64,000 nt of DNA from Bacteroidales bacterium. GTDB taxonomy: Bacteria > Bacteroidota > Bacteroidia > Bacteroidales > GCA-2748055. Below are positions 9,726 to 19,637 of the stretch, one piece after another; position 1 is the first letter of the stretch; every line of letters begins with the position of its first letter. A model generated the notes under the pieces. It saw only the letters and a program-made list of their open reading frames with translations, was not told the DNA's origin and did not search any database. The stretch lies in NCBI GenBank assembly GCA_021738565.1, contig JAIPBT010000012.1:41260-105259 (forward strand), in the 5' to 3' direction. Position numbers and translations under genes: made by a program.

Positions 9726-11219
9726 TTACCATCTTTTAAAGATGTTTCTCTTGCGACGGGTTTTATTTTCCATCCATGCACATTTACCCGATAGCATGGT
9801 ATTCCTGTTGCGATGAACCTTCCCGGGTTTTAATGGACAACCAAGCATGAAATTCATCCCAAACCTTATATTTACTGTTCTGACGTCCAGTGGTTTAAAT
9901 AGTCCATACACATTATCAGAGACCGCATATACCTGAAAATTATCACCCGTATATGCCAACCCCGCACCAAAATTCATAATGGTATTGTTCAGGTGTGAAA
10001 GGCTGACGCTCGCCCTGAAATGTTTGCGGATAACGGCATTCAGGGAAGCTGTCAATGAACTGCTGATTCTCCTGTTAACAAGCACGTTCCGGTTCACGAG
10101 TCCAAGCGTAATATCCCTGCTCCACCTGATCTCCGCTCCAAGAAAAACCTGAAGGGGCAGCGGGGCAAAATAGGATTCCTGTGTCACACCGTATTTGATA
10201 TCGTTCATGATCGAATCTGTCAGGTCCCTGAAATATGCTGCTGTCGAAAAGTCCGTACCCTCGGAGGCTCCTGCATAGAAAAAATCCACTTCACTCCCCA
10301 CATTGTATGTATCATGGGTGTACCTGACAACTCCAAGGTCGAGAATGCTGGCAGAAAGAGAGATCTCGTCGCTGAATTCGCTGATGATCCCAAAATCTGC
10401 TGCAACACCTACGTTGCGCGGATTCATCAGCAAAGAAAAATAGTTCAGCTCCTGGAAGCTAATGCTCCGAATCAGACTGTCACCTCCCTGTTCAATTACA
10501 ATAGGCAACGAACTGTTCAATTGTACATTTCCAGCTACAGTAAGATCAAACCTGACCGGGTCGGTTCCAAGCAATACACGGGAGGAACCGGTATTGATAT
10601 TTGCCTTCCCGAACAGCAGTTTGGCACGTACCCCTGCACGTGTATATTTATCAAGAAAAAATGCATATCCTGCACTGTATTCACGGTAATAGGAAGCATT
10701 GACCCTTGTATTGTCAAATCTTTGCGGATCACCCACATATTCAGGATAGTTTCCGTACAATAACAATCCTGCCAGTTTCTTAGAGAACGAATTATACGTG
10801 CTGAATTTATCGGCCACAGAAAACGTAAAATACCTGTCACCCATCCTGTATCCCAGTGAAACAGGGTAAGCTATTGCTTCTGCGAAAATGCCGTTCTTGC
10901 GATCAAGGAAATCATACACCTTGTCCAGCTCAAGCATGCTCTCATTGGCTATGTCATTGAAAGTAAATGAAGTATTTGAATAATTAAAGTGCAGTGTATT
11001 CAAAACGGGTATCCCGACGAAATATTTACAACGGAGCTGGACTGCCGGGTTCAGCTGGTTCGACTGCGGAACGGAATGCATCAGGAACAGGGTGTTGCTT
11101 TGCTGGGCCGGTGCAACCATGGCTGCAGTCAACAGCATAAGCATATACAGAAATCCTGAGACCTTTTTCGCGGGGATCCTGAATTTCAAGGGACAATATG
11201 TGTTAAAACAGGTTCGCAA
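9726..11219 (-). CDS. DUF5723-type outer-membrane protein
   Basis: About 497 aa with a long N-terminal hydrophobic segment ending in APAQQ, typical of exported Bacteroidota proteins. The rest alternates polar and aromatic residues in short strands (LGYRMGDRYFTFSVADKF; YSAGYAFFLDKYTRAGVRAK), as in outer-membrane beta-barrels. The opening motif around SVPQSNQLNPA is characteristic of the DUF5723 / PorP-SprF-like group. The start is uncertain: the frame opens with a TTG at 11219 and the first ATG is at 11144, which would leave almost no signal-peptide n-region. It lies just downstream of a small lipoprotein gene on the same strand, so the two may act together in the outer membrane. Function unknown. 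Confidence 0.75.
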   Translation of the reverse strand: MRTCFNTYCPLKFRIPAKKVSGFLYMLMLLTAAMVAPAQQSNTLFLMHSVPQSNQLNPAVQLRCKYFVGIPVLNTLHFNYSNTSFTFNDIANESMLELDKVYDFLDRKNGIFAEAIAYPVSLGYRMGDRYFTFSVADKFSTYNSFSKKLAGLLLYGNYPEYVGDPQRFDNTRVNASYYREYSAGYAFFLDKYTRAGVRAKLLFGKANINTGSSRVLLGTDPVRFDLTVAGNVQLNSSLPIVIEQGGDSLIRSISFQELNYFSLLMNPRNVGVAADFGIISEFSDEISLSASILDLGVVRYTHDTYNVGSEVDFFYAGASEGTDFSTAAYFRDLTDSIMNDIKYGVTQESYFAPLPLQVFLGAEIRWSRDITLGLVNRNVLVNRRISSSLTASLNAVIRKHFRASVSLSHLNNTIMNFGAGLAYTGDNFQVYAVSDNVYGLFKPLDVRTVNIRFGMNFMLGCPLKPGKVHRNRNTMLSGKCAWMENKTRRKRNIFKRW

Positions 11220-11257
11220 AAATGTATTTCCTTTTTTAAGTACCCGTCCTGTTGAAA

Positions 11258-11905
11258 CTAAAGATCGGATTTGATGCCAAGTACTGCACCAATTTGTACG
11301 ATAAAAATATATTCAGGAAAATAGGCTACACTGCTCATCCTTCCTTTGAACCTGAAATACTTTGCCTGCAGCAGGATGTCAAGTCTCTCCGCATCAAAAT
11401 ATACCTCTTTCATGGTATGTTCATAGCGAGCAGTTTCACCCCCCGACAGCAGCTCGCCTCTTTCCATGACCATAAGCGGATTGAAAAGGGAATCAATGAC
11501 TGTACCATATTCATCCTCTACGTATCCCTGTATCTCTGCCTCAATCGGAAAACCATTGTATGTATTGAAACGCAATATTGCCATATTGATCTCCTCCCGC
11601 TTGCCGAGCACCTCTTCAAAATCAAAATCTATTCCGCCTGACATAGGGATGCTGTCAAGCAAATCCCAGTAAGGCCTTCCACTGACCGGATCTATCTCAA
11701 GCAATAACGTATCAAATCCAGATGGAATTCTTAATCCGAATTCAACTTCCCCGATTGGAAATGCAAGGAACGGTTCCCAGTTGTACTGGGTTGGAAATAC
11801 CTCCGGAAAATCCCTTTTGCAACTTTGCAGGCCAAACAAAAGTATCACAGGAAGCAACACAACGCTTCTGGCCAATGGATATGTATGGAAAATGTTTCTG
11901 ATCAT
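11258..11905 (-). CDS. Hypothetical lipoprotein
   Basis: About 215 aa. The ATG at 11905 is preferred to the TTG just before it. The N-terminus has a hydrophobic stretch and the lipobox-like LFGLQSC, so it should be lipidated and exported. The mature part is acidic and strand-rich, with no motif I recognise. It is transcribed toward the DUF5723-type barrel gene with a 38-bp gap, consistent with a two-gene operon for an outer-membrane pair. Confidence 0.7.
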   Translation of the reverse strand: MIRNIFHTYPLARSVVLLPVILLFGLQSCKRDFPEVFPTQYNWEPFLAFPIGEVEFGLRIPSGFDTLLLEIDPVSGRPYWDLLDSIPMSGGIDFDFEEVLGKREEINMAILRFNTYNGFPIEAEIQGYVEDEYGTVIDSLFNPLMVMERGELLSGGETARYEHTMKEVYFDAERLDILLQAKYFRFKGRMSSVAYFPEYIFIVQIGAVLGIKSDL

Positions 11906-12030
11906 CAAGCACGGTTAAATAATATAAGTTTTCTTTCTGACACTATATAACACACAATTAATAAAAACGTTGTAATGAGTTCAAATAACATGCCAGATGA
12001 TCAGCATGCGCAGCAAATGATTAAATATAT

Positions 12031-12064
12031 TGACCTGGCCTTTGGCCTTTAGCACCTGGCCCTT
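12031..12064. repeat. Short GGCCAGG/AAAGGCC intergenic repeat
   Basis: On the minus strand, just after the stop of the MG2/plug-like gene, GGCCAGGT and AAAGGCC words recur. A similar CCTGGCTTTTGGCCCCTGG cluster occurs at about 60170-60190. It may form a weak hairpin but lacks a T-run, so I do not call it a terminator. Confidence 0.4.
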
Positions 12065-12065
12065 T

Positions 12066-14180
12066 TTATTTCACGGCAATCTTTTTGCTGAATGCCACCG
12101 GGTAGGTGCCAATCATACCCTGTACTGTAACCTTGTAAGTACCGGGCATATCAGATGTATAGAATTCAAATGAAGATCTGCCATTATCCTCCAATAGCAG
12201 ATCAGGATTCCAGTACAATAGCCTTCGATGGTCAGTAAGCACCGATGTAGCATCACTTTCAATACTGTAATCGGGATAACCCGGAAGGTATTTCCCGTAT
12301 GAATCGGTTACAACCTTGTCCCTCGGTGTTTCATCAGACAATCTCGATTCTGAGCCATATCCTATCATGGTAATCTCGATGATGCCAACAACATTCAGAC
12401 CTGTGTACTGGTGAATATCACCGGGGTCCGTTGATACAAAAATCGATTCAACCTGTGCGGGTGGTATGGTTCTCAGGATGGAAGCATCCTCCCCCATTTG
12501 CTGGTTGTCTATAACAATGAGTGCTCCCTGCTGGAAATTTATGGAATTGGTCGTTCCTGCAAATATGATCTTGTTCCCGTCCATCGTGAAAGGCTTGATG
12601 GTACGTACCACATCAAGTACAGAAATGCCGCTTTCAAGCTGTTTTTTGTAATTGAGTTCTTCAGCGTCAGGATGTCTTTTGTCTTTTATCCCAAGTGAAA
12701 AATCCTTCATTTTAGGAGCATTGAAGTAAGATGGGAAGAAATCACTGTGCATGAATTCTCCCGCAAGATCTTCTGATTCGCCTGAAATGGCAGCTTCCTT
12801 GCTGCCCAGGATAAAATCCCACGTATAACCGTTCCTGTCGCATGCATTGATCATCCTGTTGAGCCTCTCACTGCTTCCGGAAGAACCACGAATCTCTGCA
12901 AGTTTATATTTGACTTCCTGCTGAAGGTCTGCGCCAATCAGAAGGTAATCATCCACGGGAATTGCCGGTCCTGCAGACAGTTCCTCCGGGACCACCGAAA
13001 CAGAAAGCCTTGAACCAGATGGAATATTTTTGAAGTAATTGGTATCCAGCATGACATCAACCCGGACCGGTTGCCTTTTCCTGTACGATTCCGCTTCAGT
13101 ATGAACCGATACTGAAGGTTTGTCCTCCCGCTCTAAAAAGATCATTTTCTCTCCAAGAAGTTGTCCTTCAATATCAAACAATGCAACCTGCAGGATCCCT
13201 GATGGAATGTTCCCAACGGGGAGTGTCAGTTCACGGGTCTGCGATAATTTTCCCGGTGCAGACCAATACAACAGTCCCTTTCTGAACAAGGCGACAACAA
13301 CCTGTTTGTTCTCATCAATGCCTGAACCGGAAAAACGGGTTTTCATTGCGATCCGCCTGTCGGATATCCTGTCAAGCTCAATCTGAACTGCATTGTTTTC
13401 CTGCTTTTCACTGGCTATATCCGGTACTTTTTCCGTAGGAATGAGTATGCGAAAAGACTGCCCTTCCCGGCGCTTCTGCGCAGAAATTTCCACTACAAGA
13501 TTGCCTTCCGGTGCTCCGGGAACAGATGAGTTCATGATATATGTTCCATCTTTGCCTGTTTTGCCTTTCCCTGAATCAATCGTCTGCTCTCCATTTATAA
13601 TTTTATAACCGATCTTTACATTGGATACAGGACGTGACCTGTACCCGAAAAATTGCAGCTTTAGTTCAAAATCATCCCCGGCATCATACAACTCCCTTTC
13701 TAGTTGATAATCTGCCATTAACTGGTTCTCAGGATCAGTGATGATCAATTCCTTATTGAACACCTTGTTCGCCGTAATGACATCACCATTCATCACGTAA
13801 CAGACCAGCTGGTATTTTCCCTGGTCCATATCTTCAGGCAACCTGAAACTTCCATCCGAAAAACCATGGATGACCTCAAAGGAGGCACTGAGTACCTCTG
13901 CTCCCTGACCGTTGATCAACATCAATGTCAATGTTCCTGACCGGTCGGAAGGACGAAGGTTGGCAGCATCGGTTACAGAAGCGCTGAACAATATGTAATC
14001 TCCGGAAAAATAGACAGATCGATCGGTATGAACAAAAACATTGTCATGTGCCCTGCTCATAAAATAGACATTGATCCTGTCCACCATATCGTTCACAAAA
14101 TCATCGCTTGTCTGACTGTGAGCATGCCTGGTCAAAAACAAGCCTGCTGATATCATCGTAATGAAAATCAATTTATTCAT
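12066..14180 (-). CDS. Exported MG2-like / TonB-plug-like domain protein
   Basis: The ATG at 14180 begins a clean signal peptide (MNKLIFITMISAGLFLT) and is preferred to the GTG at 14204. Residues about 30-130 (VFVHTDRSVYFSGDYILFSA) match the macroglobulin MG2-type domain seen at the start of many large Bacteroidota envelope proteins. A segment near residue 520-600 (LDVVRTIKP...; PPAQVESIFVSTDPGD) resembles the TonB-receptor plug fold, and the tail is another beta domain. No transmembrane barrel follows, so it is not a transporter itself. It probably resides in the periplasm or on the outer membrane. The molecular role of such MG2/plug proteins is unknown. Confidence 0.75.
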   Translation of the reverse strand: MNKLIFITMISAGLFLTRHAHSQTSDDFVNDMVDRINVYFMSRAHDNVFVHTDRSVYFSGDYILFSASVTDAANLRPSDRSGTLTLMLINGQGAEVLSASFEVIHGFSDGSFRLPEDMDQGKYQLVCYVMNGDVITANKVFNKELIITDPENQLMADYQLERELYDAGDDFELKLQFFGYRSRPVSNVKIGYKIINGEQTIDSGKGKTGKDGTYIMNSSVPGAPEGNLVVEISAQKRREGQSFRILIPTEKVPDIASEKQENNAVQIELDRISDRRIAMKTRFSGSGIDENKQVVVALFRKGLLYWSAPGKLSQTRELTLPVGNIPSGILQVALFDIEGQLLGEKMIFLEREDKPSVSVHTEAESYRKRQPVRVDVMLDTNYFKNIPSGSRLSVSVVPEELSAGPAIPVDDYLLIGADLQQEVKYKLAEIRGSSGSSERLNRMINACDRNGYTWDFILGSKEAAISGESEDLAGEFMHSDFFPSYFNAPKMKDFSLGIKDKRHPDAEELNYKKQLESGISVLDVVRTIKPFTMDGNKIIFAGTTNSINFQQGALIVIDNQQMGEDASILRTIPPAQVESIFVSTDPGDIHQYTGLNVVGIIEITMIGYGSESRLSDETPRDKVVTDSYGKYLPGYPDYSIESDATSVLTDHRRLLYWNPDLLLEDNGRSSFEFYTSDMPGTYKVTVQGMIGTYPVAFSKKIAVK

Positions 14181-14463
14181 CAGGTTCCTGGTTAATTTCA
14201 ACACGCAATTTACGGTTAATTATAAGATTTCTGAAATATCAACAACGAATACAGGGAATTGGTTGACAGATTGAAAATTATTAAAATGACCATGAAATTC
14301 AAAACATACCGAATGCAATGCAAAAATAAAACTAGCTTAGAATAATTCTAAATATATAGAATTATGATTAATCGATTATTTATAATCTATTTTTATTATA
14401 TATTTACTTTCTATTTTTTTATAATATTTTATCTAATAATAATTTTTCGTTAATCATCATATT

Positions 14464-15147
14464 ATGCCAGATAAAATTTATGCCGTAATAGCGGGTGAAC
14501 TGGCTGAAACCAGGAAGTTGCCTCAGGATCATCTTGGCAGGATCCCGGATATCATCAGGGCCTCTTTCCGCGATGTTACAATGCGGCAAAGAAATCTGCA
14601 AAAAATAGATTATGAGATCATCAGGCTGGATGAATTTCTATCCATTACGAACAATCCGGCGACATCTCTGCAAGCGATGATCATGCTTGCCAGTGACTTC
14701 AGGTTGCGCGCTTACAGGGAACTCAACATTAGAGCAGACCTCCGGTTGTCATTCGGAATCGCACCTGCAGAATTATTGCAGGAGGCATTGCGGGAGTCAG
14801 ATGGGACTGCTTTCAGGATTGCTGCTGATGAATTGAGGAAAATGAAAAGAAACCAGAGGCTCAGCATCAAGACTTTGAATGATGATTTGAATGCTGAATT
14901 TCAGGTTGCATGCGGTTTTATGGATTCCGTTATTCATGACTGGTCGGATGAGCAGGCTGAAGCTTTGTTCCTGAGTTTATCGGGGGAAAATCAGAACCAG
15001 ATCAGCGAAGAATTAGGGATCTCACAGCCGGCAGTGAACCGGAGATTGAAGGCAGCACATGCTGAGTCGATAGAAAAGTTTATTGCACGTTTTGAATCAT
15101 TGTTATCTAAAAACGGAGATCTATGGTCAAACCAATACACTGGATAA
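14464..15147 (+). CDS. SatD-family protein with C-terminal helix-turn-helix
   Basis: A 227-aa soluble protein. The N-terminal part (YAVIAGELAETRKL through RLDEFLSITNNP, then LRLSFGIAP) resembles the SatD family, which has a cyclase/GGDEF-like core. Residues about 165-210 (SGENQNQISEELGISQPAVN) form a sigma-70 region 4-like HTH. It may therefore bind DNA or nucleotides, but no function is established. The sequence upstream is very AT-rich. Its 3' end overlaps the GH2 gene start by 25 bases, so the two are probably translationally coupled. SatD relatives usually sit next to a small DUF3307 membrane protein, and none is present here. Confidence 0.75.
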   Translation: MPDKIYAVIAGELAETRKLPQDHLGRIPDIIRASFRDVTMRQRNLQKIDYEIIRLDEFLSITNNPATSLQAMIMLASDFRLRAYRELNIRADLRLSFGIAPAELLQEALRESDGTAFRIAADELRKMKRNQRLSIKTLNDDLNAEFQVACGFMDSVIHDWSDEQAEALFLSLSGENQNQISEELGISQPAVNRRLKAAHAESIEKFIARFESLLSKNGDLWSNQYTG

Positions 15148-17558
15148 CCTTGGTAACCGTTTTCAGCTTATCCACCTGGATCATACTCAAAACGGGGAAA
15201 AGCGAATCAAGGATCGATCAATACATTGACCTTAACTGGCGATTTACAATGCAGGATGACTCTGCGTTCAGCAAAGTCGGCTTTGATGATGCAGATTGGG
15301 AAATTGTGGCCCTCCCGCATGACTGGATGATCCGTATGCCGGTAAATAAAGACAATCCCTCGGGTACTGCAGGCGGATTTTATCCCGGGGGTATCGGCTG
15401 GTACCGTAAGCACCTTGATGTTTCAGATTATGCCGGCAAGGACCAGTTCTATCTTGCCTTTGAAGGTGTTTACATGAATGCTGACATCTGGGTAAATGGT
15501 CATTATGCAGGACGCCAGGGGTATGGATACATTGGTTTTGATCTTGACGTAACCGATTACCTTGTAAAAGATACGATTAACATCATTGCTGTAAGGACAG
15601 ACTGTTCAAAACTGCCCTCAGACAGGTGGTATTCCGGTGCAGGAATTTACAGGCATGTGCGGATCATTGCTACTGAAAAACTACATTTTCCCGTTCTTAA
15701 TACAAAAATAGCCAGCTACAAAAATGAAAGCCGGCAATTCATAACTGTAACTCAGAACGTAGTTAACAACGACCGCAAATTTAAAAGGTTCAAGGTCAGG
15801 ACCGACCTGTTGGACCCGGAGGGCAACCTGATCGAAAGTAAAATTACAGCAAGGTCGATTGATGGAAAATCAACCAGGAGTTATACCGAGGATTACCATA
15901 TAGAATCTCCAGAGCCCTGGTCTCCCGATTCACCGAACCTTTATGAGGTTCGCAATTTCATAATACACAAAAAACAGGTTACAGACAATATTAGAACAAT
16001 GTTCGGGATCAGGGATGCCCAGTTTACTCCCGATTCAGGATTCGTTCTCAATGGTAAAAAGGTAATTTTAAAAGGTGTATGCATTCACCATGACGGGGGT
16101 GCACTTGGAGCAGCTGTTCCGGCAGCAACCTGGAAATACAGGCTGGAGACCCTCAGGGAGATCGGGGTAAATGCGTTGCGGCTTGCACACAACCCGCATT
16201 CACCGGAATTGCTGGATCTCTGCGACAGGATGGGCTTCCTTGTTATCAATGAAATGTACGACAAATGGGAACTGCAATGGAGTGAAGACCTGCCCGCATT
16301 CGATTTTCCGGGATCCTATGAAAAGGACCTGACATATTTTATAAACAGGGACATCAACCATCCCAGTGTTATTGCATGGAGTCTTGGAAATGAAACGGTT
16401 GAGCAACTGGAGAATCCTGAGCTCGGGGTTCAATGGTACCGCCGGCTTATCCGGATCGCAGAAAGCCAGGACAGCTCAAGAATGTTTACTTGCGGACTGC
16501 ATCCGGATTATTCTGGAGACATTGGCGAAGTACCATCCAGCTATATACATGTTTCACCGCTTGTTAGTTATAATTACCGCACAGATTCTTTTCCTTCGTG
16601 GCACAGGAAATACCCGGACAAGATCTGGCTTGCATCAGAAACCAGGCGATACAACAAGGACAGGCGATCGGAATTTCAGAAGATCAGCTATCGTGACAAT
16701 GCATGGTTTGATCTGAAACCTTTTGTTGCAGGACAATTTATCTGGGCCGGGATCGACTACCTTGGTGAAACCATGGGATGGCCGGACCACACATTCAGGA
16801 ACGGATTGTTAACAACAAGTGGCGAGATTAAACCTGGTACTTATTTTACGCAAAGCATATATTCAGAAGAACCCATGGTAAAAATCGCAGTGCTGGATAA
16901 GGCACTTGCAGATTCACTGAACAACCTCAATTCATGGCAGGCTCCCTGGTTTGATGCTCCTGTTGTAAGGCACTGGAATTTCGGAAATGATGAAAAGGAG
17001 CTTCAAATTGTCGTGTACACCAACTGCAGTGACGTTGATCTGACCGTCAATGGAGTACTTGCAGATAAAAAACAAAAAGAAGATTTCCTGGATGGAGTGA
17101 TAAAAACAACTGTACGGTACAAACCCGGGATCATAATGGCAAGAGCGGCATGCAGGGATGAAGAAGGCAGTCTCTTTTTCGTAACAGACTCTCTGATAAC
17201 ATCCATGAAACCCCTGAGAATTCATATGGATCCTGATCGCCCGGACATCCTGGCCGATGGAAAGGATGTTGTTCACATAAGAACGAGCGTGACGGATTCT
17301 GCAGGTATTACATACCCAACTTCCAATCACCTGATCAGCTATAAGGTTCAGGGGCCCGGAAACATCCTCGCGATCGATAATGGTGATCCTGCTGATCACA
17401 ACCCGAACTATTCCCATAAAAAACGAGCCCACAGGGGAACACAGCTGCTGATTGTTCAGTCAACCATGGAACCGGGAGATTTGATAATCAAGGCAAGCAG
17501 TGACGGACTTGAACCTGCAAAGATAAGTATCAGGTCGCTTGAACCCGGAAAAAAGTAA
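15123..17558 (+). CDS. GH2 family glycoside hydrolase (beta-galactosidase-like)
   Basis: 811 aa with an N-terminal hydrophobic signal/anchor (WITLVTVFSLSTWIIL). The GH2 order is complete: sugar-binding domain (about 35-200, DDADWEIVALPHDW), Ig-like domain (about 205-305) and TIM barrel with the acid/base SLGNETVEQ (E424) and nucleophile ASETRRY (E506). Two further C-terminal beta domains include the RPDILADGKDVVHI segment typical of DUF4982/Ig-containing GH2 enzymes. The layout matches exported beta-galactosidase/glucuronidase-type GH2 proteins of Bacteroidota. The exact sugar cannot be read from the sequence. It overlaps the upstream SatD-like gene and runs tail to tail with the sensor kinase gene, with only a 4-base gap. 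Confidence 0.9.
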   Translation: MVKPIHWITLVTVFSLSTWIILKTGKSESRIDQYIDLNWRFTMQDDSAFSKVGFDDADWEIVALPHDWMIRMPVNKDNPSGTAGGFYPGGIGWYRKHLDVSDYAGKDQFYLAFEGVYMNADIWVNGHYAGRQGYGYIGFDLDVTDYLVKDTINIIAVRTDCSKLPSDRWYSGAGIYRHVRIIATEKLHFPVLNTKIASYKNESRQFITVTQNVVNNDRKFKRFKVRTDLLDPEGNLIESKITARSIDGKSTRSYTEDYHIESPEPWSPDSPNLYEVRNFIIHKKQVTDNIRTMFGIRDAQFTPDSGFVLNGKKVILKGVCIHHDGGALGAAVPAATWKYRLETLREIGVNALRLAHNPHSPELLDLCDRMGFLVINEMYDKWELQWSEDLPAFDFPGSYEKDLTYFINRDINHPSVIAWSLGNETVEQLENPELGVQWYRRLIRIAESQDSSRMFTCGLHPDYSGDIGEVPSSYIHVSPLVSYNYRTDSFPSWHRKYPDKIWLASETRRYNKDRRSEFQKISYRDNAWFDLKPFVAGQFIWAGIDYLGETMGWPDHTFRNGLLTTSGEIKPGTYFTQSIYSEEPMVKIAVLDKALADSLNNLNSWQAPWFDAPVVRHWNFGNDEKELQIVVYTNCSDVDLTVNGVLADKKQKEDFLDGVIKTTVRYKPGIIMARAACRDEEGSLFFVTDSLITSMKPLRIHMDPDRPDILADGKDVVHIRTSVTDSAGITYPTSNHLISYKVQGPGNILAIDNGDPADHNPNYSHKKRAHRGTQLLIVQSTMEPGDLIIKASSDGLEPAKISIRSLEPGKK

Positions 17559-17562
17559 TGCA

Positions 17563-19617
17563 CTAAAGATCTTCTTCGGAAGCGGGCAGACCGACGCTGA
17601 ATTTACTGCCGGCGCCCTTGCGACTCACAGCCTTGATCCAACCGTGATTCATTTCCGCCAATTCCCTGGATAATTTCAGTCCGAGGCCGGTTCCTTTTTC
17701 GTTGCGGGTACCTGGGATTGATTTCGTTTCTCCGTTAGAAAAGATCGCCTCAAGTTGCGATGAACTCATGCCAATCCCGTTGTCTTCAACTTCGATCAGA
17801 ACTTTTCGGTTCGCCTGGCTGAAATAGGAATTTACTGACACCTTTCCCCCCGGGTTGGTAAATTTCACGGCATTGCTGACCAGGTTCCTGATGATCAGTT
17901 TAACATGCTCCCTGTCGGCAAAGACACTCAGACTTTCTGAAATATTTATTTCCAGGTTGATGTTTTTTTCCTTTAACGGTAGCCTGAACAAGGACATTGT
18001 ATCATTTATTACAGGTTTCAGTTCAAACTTTACAACGATGTGGGTAAGCTCCCCTGTCTTTGTTCTTCCCCAGGCAAGCAGATTCTCAAGCAGATTCAAA
18101 ACCGCCCCAGAGCTTTCGGCAGCAAGCATGATCATCTCCTGTGCCTCCTTCTGCTTTAACTGACCGATGGCAAGCATCTCAAGAACCTGCCTGATGTAGC
18201 CAACGGGCCCCCTGATGTCATGCCCCAGGATAGCAAAAAAACTGTTACGAATATTGATCTCTTTTTGCAAATCAGAATTAAATTTGCTGAGCTTCTTCTG
18301 CTGTTCGGTGAGCGCAAGCGATTTTTCATTTAACTCTTTGGTTCTCTTCTCAACCAGCATTTCCAGTTGCTCCCTGATCGTGGTATTTTCCTTGGAAAGC
18401 TTTTCTGCCATTTTAAAATCATGGTTCCCTTTGCCTGAAAAAATCATTGCATAAATAACCAGGTAAACAAACATCATCACATGTGATATATATCCAGTAT
18501 TGATGCAATCAGCGACATAAAGCATGTCATTAATGGCCCCAATTGCCACAATGGCCAGGCCAATGGCAAATGCCGGCGCATATTTCCTTCCTCTGACCCA
18601 CGCAATGATCATTGTATATAGGATAACAGCCAGCGCCAAAAAGACAAAATACATGTAATAATTATACGCCTCTGAAAACAGGCTCACAGGACTGAAAATG
18701 ACAAGAAGGATCATCAGTGAGCAGATCCAAAGTATGATCTTAAAAAGTAGTTTTGGGAAATCACCCGGGAAGATGAACCTGATCATCATTACAAACAGGG
18801 GAACAAGGATGTCAAAACTTAGGTACTCCAATCTCAACCTGGTTATACCATTTGAAATAAAACTGTCTGAAATTGCTGTATCGCTGAGCAGGAATATCCT
18901 GAATGCCATCATCAGACATATGAGCGAAAAGAACAACTTGTACAATTCTGCGCGGATCAGGTACAATCCCATAAAGTATATACCGATGATCAGAAATGCA
19001 CCCATCAGGAAGAAATCCATGAACTGCCTGTTTGCCCTGTCATGCATAATGTCAACTGTGGTCCCGATTTCAACACTTCCCCGGATACCTCCTGACCGGT
19101 GTTCAAAGTTTGAAACATGAACAACAAGATCCATCTCATTGGATTTCGGGGTAAACACGAACATCACCGGTGCATAACTGAAAGTGCTCTGATACCTGTT
19201 GGCACTTGGAAATCCGTTGAAGCCGATATTAACCCCGTTGATATAGTATCCGGAAGCAGAAAACACCTCTGTAAATCTCAGTGCCAGTCGTTCTACATCA
19301 CCGGGCAAAAGTATTTTTAATTGATAGGTGGCAAAACCCTTTGGTCTGATGCCAGTTACTATATCCCCAAGTTGTCCCCATGCAGAGGGTACCGGAACAA
19401 AATGGCCGCCTTCATTCTCTTCGCTTATCGGATTTGTAATCTGCTCCCAGAAGAATTTCCATTCCCCCTCAATGGTCAGTATCCCACTTTTACTGAAATC
19501 ATACCCCTGAAGATCAAGCACTCCTTTTTCTGCCTTTGGTTGTGCAACAACCCAGGCAGTAATTGCGCTGATGAACAGAAACGTTATGATCCGTTTTGCA
19601 TGGTGAGGCATAGACAT
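17563..19617 (-). CDS. 7TM-DISM hybrid-less sensor histidine kinase
   Basis: 684 aa. A signal peptide ends near VVAQP. A periplasmic jelly-roll sensor (about 30-190, 7TMR-DISMED2-like, with EGEWKFFW) comes first, then seven transmembrane helices (about 200-400), a coiled coil (about 405-450) and a HisKA domain with GHDIRGP (H466). The HATPase domain has the N box LVSNAVKFTNPGG, G1 box VEDNGIGM and G2 box GTGLGLKLS. All catalytic boxes are intact. Such receptors are thought to sense small carbohydrates or related ligands. No response regulator is adjacent, so its partner is unknown. The neighbouring glycan-degradation genes make a sugar signal plausible, by inference only. Confidence 0.92.
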   Translation of the reverse strand: MSMPHHAKRIITFLFISAITAWVVAQPKAEKGVLDLQGYDFSKSGILTIEGEWKFFWEQITNPISEENEGGHFVPVPSAWGQLGDIVTGIRPKGFATYQLKILLPGDVERLALRFTEVFSASGYYINGVNIGFNGFPSANRYQSTFSYAPVMFVFTPKSNEMDLVVHVSNFEHRSGGIRGSVEIGTTVDIMHDRANRQFMDFFLMGAFLIIGIYFMGLYLIRAELYKLFFSLICLMMAFRIFLLSDTAISDSFISNGITRLRLEYLSFDILVPLFVMMIRFIFPGDFPKLLFKIILWICSLMILLVIFSPVSLFSEAYNYYMYFVFLALAVILYTMIIAWVRGRKYAPAFAIGLAIVAIGAINDMLYVADCINTGYISHVMMFVYLVIYAMIFSGKGNHDFKMAEKLSKENTTIREQLEMLVEKRTKELNEKSLALTEQQKKLSKFNSDLQKEINIRNSFFAILGHDIRGPVGYIRQVLEMLAIGQLKQKEAQEMIMLAAESSGAVLNLLENLLAWGRTKTGELTHIVVKFELKPVINDTMSLFRLPLKEKNINLEINISESLSVFADREHVKLIIRNLVSNAVKFTNPGGKVSVNSYFSQANRKVLIEVEDNGIGMSSSQLEAIFSNGETKSIPGTRNEKGTGLGLKLSRELAEMNHGWIKAVSRKGAGSKFSVGLPASEEDL

Positions 19618-19637
19618 CGCTTAAACAACCTACTAAT

